From assembly GCF_003013815.1 (NCBI RefSeq), contig NZ_PRLH01000002.1, positions 20,247 through 84,246 of the forward strand: a stretch of DNA of 64,000 nt, given 5' to 3'. Both the position numbers and the translations under genes were made by a program. A model generated the notes under the pieces. The model worked only from the letters and a program-made list of their open reading frames with translations. It ran no database searches and was not told the DNA's origin. The stretch is from Cyanothece sp. BG0011 (lineage in GTDB: Bacteria > Cyanobacteriota > Cyanobacteriia > Cyanobacteriales > Microcystaceae). This document shows positions 53,616 to 62,679 of the stretch, in pieces (position 1 is the first letter of the stretch; every line of letters starts with the position of its first letter).

Positions 53616-54983
53616 ATGTTCATTTATCCACCTATTCCACTCTTAGCCACAGAAAGCACAGCCAATCTCGGTCCGATGATTTTAGCTGGTGTGTTAGTCA
53701 GTTTGATTATTATTTATTTAGCCAGTAAATTAGGGGGGGAAATCTCAAGGGCCCTTAATTTACCTCCCGTCTTAGGAGAATTAGTCGGGGGTGTGGTAGT
53801 TGGTGCCTCTGCCTTACATTTGTTAGTGTTCCCCGAAAGCGGTGCCACAGCTTCAGACTCAGTGTTGATGAGTTTCCTAGAATTAGTCGCTGGTTTAACC
53901 CCGGAAGCAGTTCCAGAAGTGTTTAACACCCAAAGCGAGGTCATCTCGGTTTTAGCGGAAATAGGGGTGATCATTCTCTTGTTTGAAATCGGCTTAGAAT
54001 CGGATATTCGGGAATTAAAAGAAGTGGGTTATCAAGCAGCCATTGTGGCGGTTGTTGGTGTGGTTGCACCATTCGCGGCTGGTACGGTGGGCTTGATGTT
54101 ACTCTTTAATGTTTCGGTCATTCCTGCTATTTTTGCCGGTGCGGCCTTAACTGCTACCAGTATTGGTATTACGTCGAAAGTTTTGTCAGAGTTAGGTTAT
54201 TTAAAGTCCAAAGAAGGACAGATTATCGTCGGCGCTGCTGTGATTGATGATGTATTAGGGATTATCGTTTTAGCGGTTGTGGCTAGTTTAGCTAAAACAG
54301 GGACGGTTGATGTTGTCAATGTCGTCTATTTGATTATTAGTGCTACCGTCTTTTTATTAGGCTCGATTTTCTTAGGAAAATTCTTTAATAACTCCTTTAT
54401 GGCGGTTTCTGATTTATTACAAACCCGTGGAAAGTTAGTGATTCCTGCTTTAATTTTTGCTTTCTTCATGGCATTTTTAGCGAATATTATTCAACTAGAA
54501 GCGATCTTAGGGGCATTTGCCGCCGGGCTAGTTTTAGATGAAACTGACAAGCGCAAAGAATTGGATCAACAAGTGGTTCCCATTGCTGATATTTTAGTTC
54601 CCATTTTCTTTGTCAGTGTGGGAGCAAAAGTTGATTTAGGTGTACTTAACCCCTTTGTGCCTGAAAATAGAGAAGGTTTAATTATTGCTACCTTTTTAAT
54701 TGTTGTTGCCATTATCGGCAAACTGATTACAGGATGGACTGTGACAGGAAAAGAAAAAGTTAATCGGTTAGCCATCGGTTTTGGTATGATTCCTAGGGGA
54801 GAAGTGGGCTTAGTTTTTGCTGGTATTGGTTCAGCTAGTGGGGTATTAAGTCAGTCTCTAGAAGCTGCTATCATTGTGATGGTAATTCTGACGACCTTTA
54901 TTGCGCCTCCTTTATTAAGATTTGCTTTTAAAGAACCTTCAGAAACCGGGGAAAAATTATCGAAGGCTGATGCAGCGAACTGA
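53616..54983 (+). CDS. Cation:proton antiporter (CPA2 type, NhaS-like)
   Basis: 455 residues, about 12-13 helices. Features of CPA2 exchangers: LPPVLGELVGGVVVGASALH near residue 50, IGVIILLFEIGLESDIRELK, AALTATSIGITSKVLSELGY, AAVIDDVLGIIVLAVVAS with the two acidic Asp residues of the transport site (near 211-212), and MIPRGEVGLVFAGIG. Resembles NhaS3 of Synechocystis. Follows bicA by 77 bases, so co-transcription is plausible. Ended by a strong terminator. Confidence 0.88.
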   Translation: MFIYPPIPLLATESTANLGPMILAGVLVSLIIIYLASKLGGEISRALNLPPVLGELVGGVVVGASALHLLVFPESGATASDSVLMSFLELVAGLTPEAVPEVFNTQSEVISVLAEIGVIILLFEIGLESDIRELKEVGYQAAIVAVVGVVAPFAAGTVGLMLLFNVSVIPAIFAGAALTATSIGITSKVLSELGYLKSKEGQIIVGAAVIDDVLGIIVLAVVASLAKTGTVDVVNVVYLIISATVFLLGSIFLGKFFNNSFMAVSDLLQTRGKLVIPALIFAFFMAFLANIIQLEAILGAFAAGLVLDETDKRKELDQQVVPIADILVPIFFVSVGAKVDLGVLNPFVPENREGLIIATFLIVVAIIGKLITGWTVTGKEKVNRLAIGFGMIPRGEVGLVFAGIGSASGVLSQSLEAAIIVMVILTTFIAPPLLRFAFKEPSETGEKLSKADAAN

Positions 54984-54993
54984 AGCAAAAAAG

Positions 54994-55030
54994 AAGGGAC
55001 AATATCGAGTTGATGATTGTCCCTTTTTTA
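54994..55030 (+). terminator. Rho-independent terminator
   Basis: Stem AAGGGACAAT (54994-55003) with ATTGTCCCTT (55016-55025), 12-base loop, then TTTTT. Ends the bicA-antiporter unit 11 bases after the stop codon. Confidence 0.88.
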
Positions 55031-55059
55031 CAGTTTTCATGGTAAACTAATAAGCCGAT

Positions 55060-55566
55060 ATGGTAACAGCAGTAAAAATGACAAAAAGAAACCCGTCAAA
55101 AAACAGGTTGAAAAATTTCATTATTAAAGCAATTAGATTATTAAAAGATGATAATTTTATGGTAGGCATTCATCTTGTCGAAAATATTGTTTCTAAAGTT
55201 CTATCCGTTGCTTTAGTTCTTGTCATTGGGGTTTCTTTATTTGATTTATCTTTAGTCTTAGTCACAGACCTTTTTTCTGCCGAACCTGTCGGTTTTTTTA
55301 ATAAAACATTGATCGAAATTTTCGGACTATTTCTGAATGTATTAATTGCTTTAGAACTATTAGAAAATGTTACGGCTTACTTAAGAAAACATATTGTTCA
55401 AGTTGAATTAGTTGTGGTAACTGCCTTGATCGCAGTAGCGAGAAAAATTATCATTTTTGACCCGACGAAATATGCTAAAAATGATTTAATTGCTTTAGCC
55501 TTTGCTTGTCTGGCTTTAGCTGCGAGTTATGCTATAATTCGCTTTATCAATCAAAAAACTAATTAA
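55060..55566 (+). CDS. PsiE-family membrane protein
   Basis: 168 residues with four membrane helices after a basic N-terminus (MVTAVKMTKRNPSKNR). The block LIEIFGLFLNVLIALELLEN then HIVQVELVVVTALIAVARKI matches the phosphate-starvation-inducible PsiE family, whose function is unknown. The in-frame ATG at 55078 is an alternative start. It precedes the Mrp genes by 33 bases and is probably in their operon, an association that may be functional. Confidence 0.8.
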   Translation: MVTAVKMTKRNPSKNRLKNFIIKAIRLLKDDNFMVGIHLVENIVSKVLSVALVLVIGVSLFDLSLVLVTDLFSAEPVGFFNKTLIEIFGLFLNVLIALELLENVTAYLRKHIVQVELVVVTALIAVARKIIIFDPTKYAKNDLIALAFACLALAASYAIIRFINQKTN

Positions 55567-55599
55567 AAACTAAGGGAGTTCAAAGATTACGATACTATT

Positions 55600-55944
55600 A
55601 TGTTAGAAGCTTTTATTTTTGCGACAATTTTCTTCGGTTTCTTTGGCATCATTTTGAAAGATAATTTAATGATGAAAATTATTGGCATGGATGTGATGAG
55701 TACAGGGGTGATTGCTTATTATGTCTTAATTTCGTCAAGAAATGGTCTATTTACGCCGATTATGAATGAAAGTACCCAGGATAATTATGCTGATCCTGTC
55801 CCGCAAGCGGTGATTTTAACAGCCATTGTGATTGGCTTTTCTATTCAAGCGTTAATGTTAGTTGGGGTGATGAAATTAGCCCAAAATAATCCAACCTTAG
55901 AAACCAAAGAAATTGAGAAAAATAATACTCCTATTAAGAATTAA
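55600..55944 (+). CDS. mnhC: Mrp-type Na+/H+ antiporter subunit C (NuoK-like)
   Basis: 114 residues, three helices, NuoK-like: LEAFIFATIFFGFFGIILKD, MKIIGMDVMSTGVIAYYVLI and the third-helix DPVPQAVILTAIVIGFSIQA (the conserved PQALxLTAIVIG pattern). First clear Mrp gene of the cluster. Subunit C with D forms the proton-path part of Mrp antiporters. Confidence 0.88.
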   Translation: MLEAFIFATIFFGFFGIILKDNLMMKIIGMDVMSTGVIAYYVLISSRNGLFTPIMNESTQDNYADPVPQAVILTAIVIGFSIQALMLVGVMKLAQNNPTLETKEIEKNNTPIKN

Positions 55945-56014
55945 TAATCAAAAAAAAGTGAGTATTTTGTGAAAATAAATGATAAAATTCTTACTACCTT
56001 AATAATAATCCCTG

Positions 56015-57472
56015 ATGAAAGCCTTAACAATTATTTGGATAGCCTTACCTTTATTTATTGGATTTAGTATTTATTTATTGCCTAAAATGGCTCGCTACCT
56101 TGCTTTGGGGGTAGCTATTTTTTCCTTGGGTTATGCTTTAAAAATTTTTAACATTGAATCCCTTTTAGAGTTTAAATTACTGGATAGTTTTGGGGTTATT
56201 CTCTTAATTGATAATTTAAGTGGCTTTTTTATTCTTACCAATGCTTTAGTGACCTTGGCTGTCCTTTTTTACTGTTGGCAAAGCGACAAAACAGCCTTTT
56301 TCTATACTCAAATTATTATCCTCCACGGCAGCGTCAATGCTACTTTTATTTGTGCTGACTTTATTAGTATCTATGTGGCCCTAGAAGTGATCAGTATTGC
56401 CGCCTTTTTACTCATCGCCTATCCCAGAAGCGATCGCTCGATTTGGGTGGCCCTACGTTATCTTTTTGTGAGCAACACCGCCATGTTATTTTACTTGGTG
56501 GGGGCAGTCTTGGTGTATCAGTCCCATCATTCTTTTAGTTTTGCCGGATTAAAGGGATCTCCCCCAGAAGCGATCGCCTTAATCTTTTTAGGACTTTTGG
56601 CCAAAGGAGGGATTTTCGTATCAGGGTTATGGCTACCCTTAACCCATTCTGAGTCAGAAACCCCGGTTTCTGCCATGTTATCGGGAGTGGTGGTAAAAGC
56701 TGGGGTTTATCCCCTCATTCGTTGCGCTTTGATGGTGAGTGAAGTCGATCCCATTGTCCGCATTTTTGGCGCAGGGACCTCCTTATTAGGGGTGGGTTAC
56801 GCCGTGTTTGAGAAAGACAGTAAACGGATGTTAGCCTTTCACACGGTTTCTCAGTTAGGCTTTATTTTAGCGGCCCCAGAAGTCGGAGGGTTTTATGCTT
56901 TAACCCATGGCTTAGTTAAGTCTTCTTTATTTTTAATTGCTGGGATTTTACCCAGTCGTAACTTTAAAGAGTTAAAAAAGTTACCCATTGATACACCCAT
57001 TTGGATCGCTTTAGTCATGGCTAGTTTTTCGATTTCGGGGTTTCCTTTATTATCCGGGTTTGGGGCAAAAGTATTAACCATGAAAAACCTTTTACCCTGG
57101 CAAGTAATTGCCATGAATCTGGCTGCTTTGGGAACGGCGATCTCTTTTGCTAAATTTATCTTTTTACCCCATGCAAAAACAGGGGAAATTAAGGTGAAAG
57201 CCGGGTTTTGGGCTGCTATTGTTTTATTACTAGGGGGGTTAATTCTTGCCAATGGCATTTACTATGAAGCCTATAGTTTCAACAATATTGTCAAACCTTT
57301 GGTGACCATTTTCTTAGGATGGTTAGCTTATCATTTCTTCTTTCAAAAAGCGACTATTAAATTATCCCGTACGGCTGAGAATTTTGACCATTTAATTGGG
57401 GTGATGAGCTTGATGTTAATTTTTCTATTTTGGCTGGTCTTATCTCCAGGAATTCGGGGGGTAACGGGTTAA
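56015..57472 (+). CDS. mnhD: Mrp-type Na+/H+ antiporter subunit D (NuoN/NuoM-like)
   Basis: 485 residues, about 14 helices. Complex I antiporter-like features: FISIYVALEVISIAAFLLIA with the conserved Glu, LLAKGGIFVSGLWLPLTHSE with the Lys of the proton path, and MLAFHTVSQLGFIL plus HGLVKSSLFLIAG. A conserved subunit of the Mrp complex; could also be read as an NDH-1 subunit, but the neighbours (C, E, F, G, B) settle it. Confidence 0.88.
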   Translation: MKALTIIWIALPLFIGFSIYLLPKMARYLALGVAIFSLGYALKIFNIESLLEFKLLDSFGVILLIDNLSGFFILTNALVTLAVLFYCWQSDKTAFFYTQIIILHGSVNATFICADFISIYVALEVISIAAFLLIAYPRSDRSIWVALRYLFVSNTAMLFYLVGAVLVYQSHHSFSFAGLKGSPPEAIALIFLGLLAKGGIFVSGLWLPLTHSESETPVSAMLSGVVVKAGVYPLIRCALMVSEVDPIVRIFGAGTSLLGVGYAVFEKDSKRMLAFHTVSQLGFILAAPEVGGFYALTHGLVKSSLFLIAGILPSRNFKELKKLPIDTPIWIALVMASFSISGFPLLSGFGAKVLTMKNLLPWQVIAMNLAALGTAISFAKFIFLPHAKTGEIKVKAGFWAAIVLLLGGLILANGIYYEAYSFNNIVKPLVTIFLGWLAYHFFFQKATIKLSRTAENFDHLIGVMSLMLIFLFWLVLSPGIRGVTG

Positions 57473-57518
57473 AATTAGCTTTCATATTGATAACCACTTA
57501 TGAGGGGTAACGGTTCCT

Positions 57519-57908
57519 ATGATCTCTTATTTAGATTTATTATTAAAACTGACGATCTGGTTTTTACTGACATCTGATTTTACGCTGGCTAACATTATTA
57601 TTGGCGTGACCATCTGTGTCTTATTACCCAAAAAACTTACCTCTCCAGGAAAACTAAAAGACTGGTTGCGTGCCTTAATAGAGGTTTTAATCGCTATTCC
57701 TCAAGCCTACATTGAAGCCATAGAAATTATGTTATTTCCCCATAAGGAAGAAGATATAACAATGGAAAGGGTTAAACCGAGAAGAACCCCTGGATTAATT
57801 TTTTTAGATATCTTTTTAATCACCTTCACGCCGAAAACAATTGTTTTAAAATATCATGAAGAAGGATGGTATGAAGTCCATCGTATTAAACGGAGAAAAT
57901 CATCATGA
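57519..57908 (+). CDS. mnhE: Mrp-type Na+/H+ antiporter subunit E
   Basis: 129 residues. MnhE pattern: LLKLTIWFLLTSDFTLANII, the helix LIEVLIAIPQAYIEAIEIML, and the C-terminal LITFTPKTIVLKYHEEGWYE VHRI region. Its stop overlaps the start of the next gene by four bases (57905-57908), so translation is coupled. Confidence 0.85.
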   Translation: MISYLDLLLKLTIWFLLTSDFTLANIIIGVTICVLLPKKLTSPGKLKDWLRALIEVLIAIPQAYIEAIEIMLFPHKEEDITMERVKPRRTPGLIFLDIFLITFTPKTIVLKYHEEGWYEVHRIKRRKSS

Positions 57909-58162
57909 ATGTGATTCTAGTTATTATGATTTTAGCCTTAGTTATTCCTATTTACGAAGCTTGTAAAGATAGCGATATTTGGCAAAAAATGTTAGCCTTT
58001 GCTAGTATTGCCACTAAAACATCTGTTATGATTTTAGTGATCTCTATCTTAAGAGATGATTGGATGATAGGAGTCGTCGGAGTTCTGATCCTTAGCTTAG
58101 GTAACGCTTCTTTAATGTTACTGGCACAAATTTTAAAACGTATGAAAATAATCGACAATTGA
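57905..58162 (+). CDS. mnhF: Mrp-type antiporter subunit F-like small membrane protein
   Basis: 85 residues with three helices (VILVIMILALVIPIYEACKD, MILVISILRDDWMIGVVG, LILSLGNASLMLLAQILKR). Position between E and G and the three-helix layout match MrpF; the sequence itself is weakly conserved. ATGA overlap with mnhE. Confidence 0.7.
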   Translation: MNVILVIMILALVIPIYEACKDSDIWQKMLAFASIATKTSVMILVISILRDDWMIGVVGVLILSLGNASLMLLAQILKRMKIIDN

Positions 58163-58196
58163 TAAGTTTATCATTCACTTTAGTCTCATTAAATCT

Positions 58197-58475
58197 ATGA
58201 TTACCTATTTAAGTTATTTTTGTATCGGGGTTGGTCTCATCTTTTGGTTTTGGGGAACTTTTCCCTTAGTGGGCGATCGCTCAGTCTTATATAAACTTCA
58301 TAGTCTATCGGTAGCGGATACATTGGGGTCAATGAGTATTATTTGTGGACTCCTTTTAAAAATACCGAGTGAATGGCCGTTATTAATTTTAGCGATTCTT
58401 TCTCTGGCCATTTGGAACACAGTATTAGGTTATGTTTTAGCTTACTGTTCGAGTAGTGAAGACAATCAACAATAA
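58197..58475 (+). CDS. mnhG: Mrp-type Na+/H+ antiporter subunit G
   Basis: 92 residues, three helices, with VGDRSVLYKLHSLSVADTLG, the conserved RLHxxSxADTLG-type block of MnhG near residues 26-45. 34-base gap from mnhF. No start alternative of note. Confidence 0.85.
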   Translation: MITYLSYFCIGVGLIFWFWGTFPLVGDRSVLYKLHSLSVADTLGSMSIICGLLLKIPSEWPLLILAILSLAIWNTVLGYVLAYCSSSEDNQQ

Positions 58476-58504
58476 TCCACTTTGTTTATTTTTTTAGTTC
58501 TAAA

Positions 58505-59047
58505 ATGAATGACATTTATCTTTATGTTATCAGCGCTTTATTACCCCTTTCTGCTTGTTTAACGGTCTTACAAGTTAACCCTTATCACGCCTTAGTAATT
58601 CGGGGTATTTTAGGGGCGGTAGCTGCCTTAGTCTATGCCATGTTTGGGGCTGCGGATGTGGCCTTAACGGAGGCATTAGTAGGAACTATGTTGGCTATTA
58701 CCCTTTATGGGGTTGCTGTTCGTTCTTCGATGGTGATGCGTTTAGGAATCGTAGAAACAGACACAAAAAATCAAGAGAAGTTTAAACAATTAATTAATCA
58801 TTTAAGAACGATTTTGAATCAATATCATCTACGGTTAGAACTGGTTTGTTATGAAGATGAAACCACGTTACAGCAGGCCTTAAAAAATGAGAAAATCCAT
58901 GGCACTTGTCAAGAAAGTTTAGATAGTGATTACCCTTATCATACAGTGACAAGAATTCAACGACTTTATGAGATTATTAAACCAGAATTATCCTCATCTT
59001 TAATTACTTATCTTAATCCCTCAGATATCAAGGAGAAACAGTCATGA
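58505..59047 (+). CDS. DUF4040/MbhD-type Mrp subunit with C-terminal extension
   Basis: 180 residues. The membrane part (about 1-80) has PYHALVIRGILGAVAALVYA and MFGAADVALTEALVGTMLAI, the DUF4040 (MbhD/MrpA C-terminal-like) signature with the conserved ADVALTEA. A soluble C-terminal tail of about 90 residues (EKFKQLINHLRTILNQYHLR onward) is unusual for this small subunit. ATGA overlap with the next gene (59044-59047). It may supply the part normally found at the end of MrpA, whose large NuoL-like domain is absent from this operon. Confidence 0.8.
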   Translation: MNDIYLYVISALLPLSACLTVLQVNPYHALVIRGILGAVAALVYAMFGAADVALTEALVGTMLAITLYGVAVRSSMVMRLGIVETDTKNQEKFKQLINHLRTILNQYHLRLELVCYEDETTLQQALKNEKIHGTCQESLDSDYPYHTVTRIQRLYEIIKPELSSSLITYLNPSDIKEKQS

Positions 59048-59706
59048 AATGGGTTTATATTATTGCAGGAGTGGCACTGTACCTGAAAATGTTACTCATG
59101 CCTAATGCTATGGCTGAAACGGTGGATCTTTCTATGGTTGAAACCATCGTACAAGATAGTGGGGTTCCTAATGCGGTTTCTGGGATCATTTTCCGCAACC
59201 GTCTCTATGACACTATTTTTGAAGTGGTTGTGTTTACCCTCGCTGTGATGGGTGTCAGGTTTCTAATGTCCAATGAACAACCGTTAACCCACATTTATCA
59301 ATTTAATGATCAGCCTTCCATTGTTTTAGCACGCTTGGGGGCTACTATTGCTGCTTTAGTCAGCATTGAATTAGCCATTCGGGGACATCTTAGCCCAGGG
59401 GGTGGGTTTGCGGCCGGGGTGGCCGGGGGAACGGCTATCGGACTGGTGGCCATCACTTCTCCCCCGGAATGGATGCAAAAACTTTATCAACGTTGGCAGG
59501 CAGCCACCTGGGAAAAAATTTCTGTGCTAATTTTCATTATTTTAGCGGTTATTAGTTTGATCGGGATACAATTGCCTTACGGAGAAATGGGAACTTTATT
59601 GAGTGGTGGTATGATACCGTTACTCAATATTTTAGTGGCCATTAAAGTTGCGTTGGGATCGTGGGCGGTGATTTTAATTTTTATTCGTTATCGAGGGTTA
59701 TTGTAA
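59044..59706 (+). CDS. mnhB: Mrp-type Na+/H+ antiporter subunit B
   Basis: 220 residues, about six helices. MnhB features: FRNRLYDTIFEVVVFTLAVM near the N-terminus and HLSPGGGFAAGVAGGTAIGL, the PGGGFxAG block of the family near 117-136. Last gene of the operon. An MbhE-like N-terminal part (residues 1-80) may be fused to MnhB here, as seen in some cyanobacteria; this is judged by length. Confidence 0.85.
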   Translation: MKWVYIIAGVALYLKMLLMPNAMAETVDLSMVETIVQDSGVPNAVSGIIFRNRLYDTIFEVVVFTLAVMGVRFLMSNEQPLTHIYQFNDQPSIVLARLGATIAALVSIELAIRGHLSPGGGFAAGVAGGTAIGLVAITSPPEWMQKLYQRWQAATWEKISVLIFIILAVISLIGIQLPYGEMGTLLSGGMIPLLNILVAIKVALGSWAVILIFIRYRGLL

Positions 59707-59737
59707 GGACAACCTAGGGAAATAATTTGATTATTGC

Positions 59738-60127
59738 TCATTTTTCTTTAACGGTTAGTTCTATTAAATTCTCAATTTTTTTGATACTCATATCACCAGC
59801 TAAATAACCAATTCCTCGGTGTAAATGGAGTCTAAATTGTGTCATTAATGTCTCTTTATCGGTTCCTAACCCGTCTTGATGACAGCGTTGTTTTAAAGCA
59901 ATTAATAATAAATCTGCCATGTCTCCTCCAAACACTCTCCAGGTCATTTCTACATTACTATCGAGGATAATGGGAACCGGAGAGGGAATACTCGGTTCGG
60001 CTAAGGAACGACAAAACCCCCATCGACATAAAATATTCCACTGTTCGATTTTGGTGTATCTTTTCAGTTTAATTAGCTGATCTTTTGCCGTTTGTGATAA
60101 CCGTATTTGTTTGATGGGTGACTCCAT
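59738..60127 (-). CDS. dndE: DNA sulfur modification protein DndE
   Basis: 129 residues from ATG 60127 (GGA nine bases before). It reads ESPIKQIRLSQTAKDQLIKL, RYTKIEQWNILCRWGFCRSL, and LHLHRGIGYLAGDMSI, matching DndE of the phosphorothioation system. DndE binds nicked DNA in crystal studies and, with DndC and DndD, places sulfur in the DNA backbone. dndD is the next gene upstream, but 454 bases of repeats separate them, instead of the usual tight spacing. The second ATG upstream (60133) is possible. Confidence 0.9.
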   Translation of the reverse strand: MESPIKQIRLSQTAKDQLIKLKRYTKIEQWNILCRWGFCRSLAEPSIPSPVPIILDSNVEMTWRVFGGDMADLLLIALKQRCHQDGLGTDKETLMTQFRLHLHRGIGYLAGDMSIKKIENLIELTVKEK

Positions 60128-60137
60128 AATCATTCCA

Positions 60138-60412
60138 TGTAGGGTGGGCAAACTTGATAATTATTCGACTCTTCTATTTTTTGTTTACTTTGCCCACCTG
60201 AGTAAAATGGTGGGTTACGACGGATATTCATACCTACATTATACTGACATCTTGCACCAATACATAAAAACTAAACAAAAAACTAGAGAAAATTAATTCT
60301 CAAGTAGTTACGGTCAAAAACAAACATTATTGCGATCCCCCCCCTGCCCTCTACCCCCCCTGCCCCCCTTTTAAAGGGGGGTGTGGGGGGTGTAAGAGGG
60401 GGTTGCTTTTGG
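60138..60412. repeat. Repeat cluster between dndE and dndD
   Basis: First an inverted repeat: GTGGGCAAAC (60144-60153) and, about 35 bases on, GTTTACTTTGCCCACC (60183-60198). Then a copy of the composite repeat: GACATCTTGCACCAA (about 60245-60259), C-runs, and the hairpin CCCCCCTTTTAAAGGGGGG (about 60363-60381) with further G-runs. The rest of the spacer to 60581 is AT-rich with no recognised feature. The cluster lies in the path of dndDE transcription. Confidence 0.7.
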
Positions 60413-60581
60413 GAGAAATTTGTGTGAAAATAGTAATTATAAGCTTCATAATGGAAATATAAACTAAAAATTTAAAATTGGCACTATCTACCATTATGAC
60501 ACAGTGTATCATAAACGGAAATCCTTGGCAAGCTTTGAAGCAAGAATTTTCAATTTTTTTCAAGATTGAATGAAAAAAGAA

Positions 60582-62567
60582 TTACCAAAAATAGCGATCG
60601 CTATTTACGGTAGTTTGACGGTTATTAGCATCATATTCTAGCAGATAGGTATGAGCGATCGCATCTTGTTGGGTGAGTTGCTGTAACTCTTCTTGTCGTA
60701 TTTCGGTGTCGGTAGACAGTAAGATAACTTGATGGGAAGCAGTGGGAAAATAACGTTCAACTAAATTATTGCGATGAGAAGAGTCCAGTCTACCCAAAGG
60801 AGTATCAATAGCAATGGGTAAGTTGCGTCCGGAAACCCTTGCTAACCCCCACAAAAATGCGATGGATAACAGTTGTTTTTCTCCTGCGGATAAACGATGT
60901 TTCGGAACGGTTTCCCCTTGAGGATCATAAAGAGATAAACTAAAGTCATGGGTATCAATAGCCACCCGATGAACGAGATCAGATTTATGGAGTAAATAAC
61001 GGAAACATTCGGTTACTTCCCCTTCTAATTTATTGAGTTTTTTGAGGGTTAATCGTTCCTTAAATAATTGTAGCGTAGTTTGAACTTTAGCAGCCGACTT
61101 AATAATATGTTCATTATTTTGTTTTTCTAAGACTTCATCGGTGTAACTTCTTAAGTCTTTAATGGTCATTTGTACTGCTTTTTGTGCTTCTCTAATACGT
61201 TTTTCTGCTTGGTTATATTCCGTTTGATATTTAGCTGCTTCTTTTTGTGCATTCGTCAGTGCATCACTGAGTTTTTGATAGTCTTCTGGGGAAGCAGCAA
61301 CCTGTAATTTTCTTTCGGTATTATCTAAGTCAACTTCTAAAGTTTGTAATGTTTCTAAATATTGTTTAGCGATGTCGAGTTGGGATGGTAATTTATAGTC
61401 TAATAAGGTAGTAAGTTGATTTAATTCCTCTTCTGTTATCCCTAACCGATGGGAAAGATTTGTATTAGCATCTTGGTTAAGAGTTTCGTATTCTTGTTGT
61501 AGAAATGTTTCAATTTTCTGCAATTTTTCTTGAGTCAGTTGGAGGGTTTCTAAATAGTCGAGTAATTTTTGATCTCGTTGTTGTAAGACAGTTTTAGCTA
61601 AGGTAGCTTGTTGTTGTTTAATTTCAATTTCTCCTTGTTTTTTTGCTTCGGTAAGTAAGGGAGTAATTAAAGCTAAGGGTAAACTGGTGGCTGCTAGGTT
61701 TACCATCTCATTACGTTGTTGTTGTAGTTTCTCTTTTAACTGATCAATATTTTGTTTGAGTGTACTACTTTCTGCGGCTATTTTTCCTCCTTCTATTCTA
61801 AACTTTTCAGTTGCTTCTTTTACTTTTTTATCAGCGCGTTTAAGTTGATTGTCTATGGATGCGTAATCTTGGTTAGCATTCTCTAATTCTTGTTTGTAAT
61901 GGTTTAACTTATCTTCAATTTCTTCTATAGTTTTCAGTTGTTTTTGGGTGGCTAATTTTTTCTGTTTACGGTTAACTAAAACCTCTAAATCTACAGCTAG
62001 TCTTTCCACTAATTCTAATCCTAATAAAGACTGTATCGCTTGAATAACACTACTGGGTGGGGTTTCTTGTTCAGCTAATTCTTTAACCTGTTCCCCATCG
62101 AATAAGAATAAATTAGAAATCCCTAAAGGTAATAAAGTTTCGATATATTCATCCCAAGTTTCAGCTAATGCTTTAGCTGGCCAATCTTCTTCAAGAATAC
62201 CTAAAGTATCTTTACCGTCTTTGGGTTGTTTATTCCAGCGTCTAACAATGCGTATTTCTTTCCATTGGTCATCAATAAAATGTTCAAACGCTAACTCTAT
62301 CCTAGTTTCTTCTCCTAAAGGGGTTTGGTTGTTAATCGCTTGAATCAAAAAGTCGCTATAACTGAGATTATTACGAGTAGAACATTGGGCCCTTTGTCCA
62401 TATAACGCGAGACGAATGGCATCCATAAGGGTGGTTTTTCCCCCTCCATTCATTCCACCAATGAGGATAATGGGGCGAGTTTCGTTATCTTTTTCCGTGC
62501 GTAGATTAATAATATTTTTACCCGCATAAGGACCAAAATTCTGTAATACTAACTCAGTAAATAACAT
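60582..62567 (-). CDS. dndD: DNA sulfur modification protein DndD (SMC/RecF-like ATPase)
   Basis: 661 residues from ATG 62567. N-terminal Walker A LIGGMNGGGKTTLMDAI near residue 35 and ALYGQRAQCSTRNN, then two coiled-coil arms (about 180-460), and C-terminal ABC signature LSAGEKQLLSIAFLWG with Walker B LPIAIDTPLGRLDSSHRNNL near 590-610. No CxxC zinc hook at the coiled-coil tip. DndD provides ATPase activity for DNA phosphorothioation. The neighbouring dndE supports the call. The expected dndC/dndB upstream are not in the window; a DUF6883/DUF4926 pair and a toxin-antitoxin module lie there instead. Confidence 0.9.
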   Translation of the reverse strand: MLFTELVLQNFGPYAGKNIINLRTEKDNETRPIILIGGMNGGGKTTLMDAIRLALYGQRAQCSTRNNLSYSDFLIQAINNQTPLGEETRIELAFEHFIDDQWKEIRIVRRWNKQPKDGKDTLGILEEDWPAKALAETWDEYIETLLPLGISNLFLFDGEQVKELAEQETPPSSVIQAIQSLLGLELVERLAVDLEVLVNRKQKKLATQKQLKTIEEIEDKLNHYKQELENANQDYASIDNQLKRADKKVKEATEKFRIEGGKIAAESSTLKQNIDQLKEKLQQQRNEMVNLAATSLPLALITPLLTEAKKQGEIEIKQQQATLAKTVLQQRDQKLLDYLETLQLTQEKLQKIETFLQQEYETLNQDANTNLSHRLGITEEELNQLTTLLDYKLPSQLDIAKQYLETLQTLEVDLDNTERKLQVAASPEDYQKLSDALTNAQKEAAKYQTEYNQAEKRIREAQKAVQMTIKDLRSYTDEVLEKQNNEHIIKSAAKVQTTLQLFKERLTLKKLNKLEGEVTECFRYLLHKSDLVHRVAIDTHDFSLSLYDPQGETVPKHRLSAGEKQLLSIAFLWGLARVSGRNLPIAIDTPLGRLDSSHRNNLVERYFPTASHQVILLSTDTEIRQEELQQLTQQDAIAHTYLLEYDANNRQTTVNSDRYFW

Positions 62568-62679
62568 AAATAAATCAATCAAGTTATCTTTTGTTTTTAT
62601 GATACTATTAAATATAGCACAGTTTCATTAGTAAGGTATTAATAAAATTAATAAAAAATGACTCGACAGGAACAGCATA

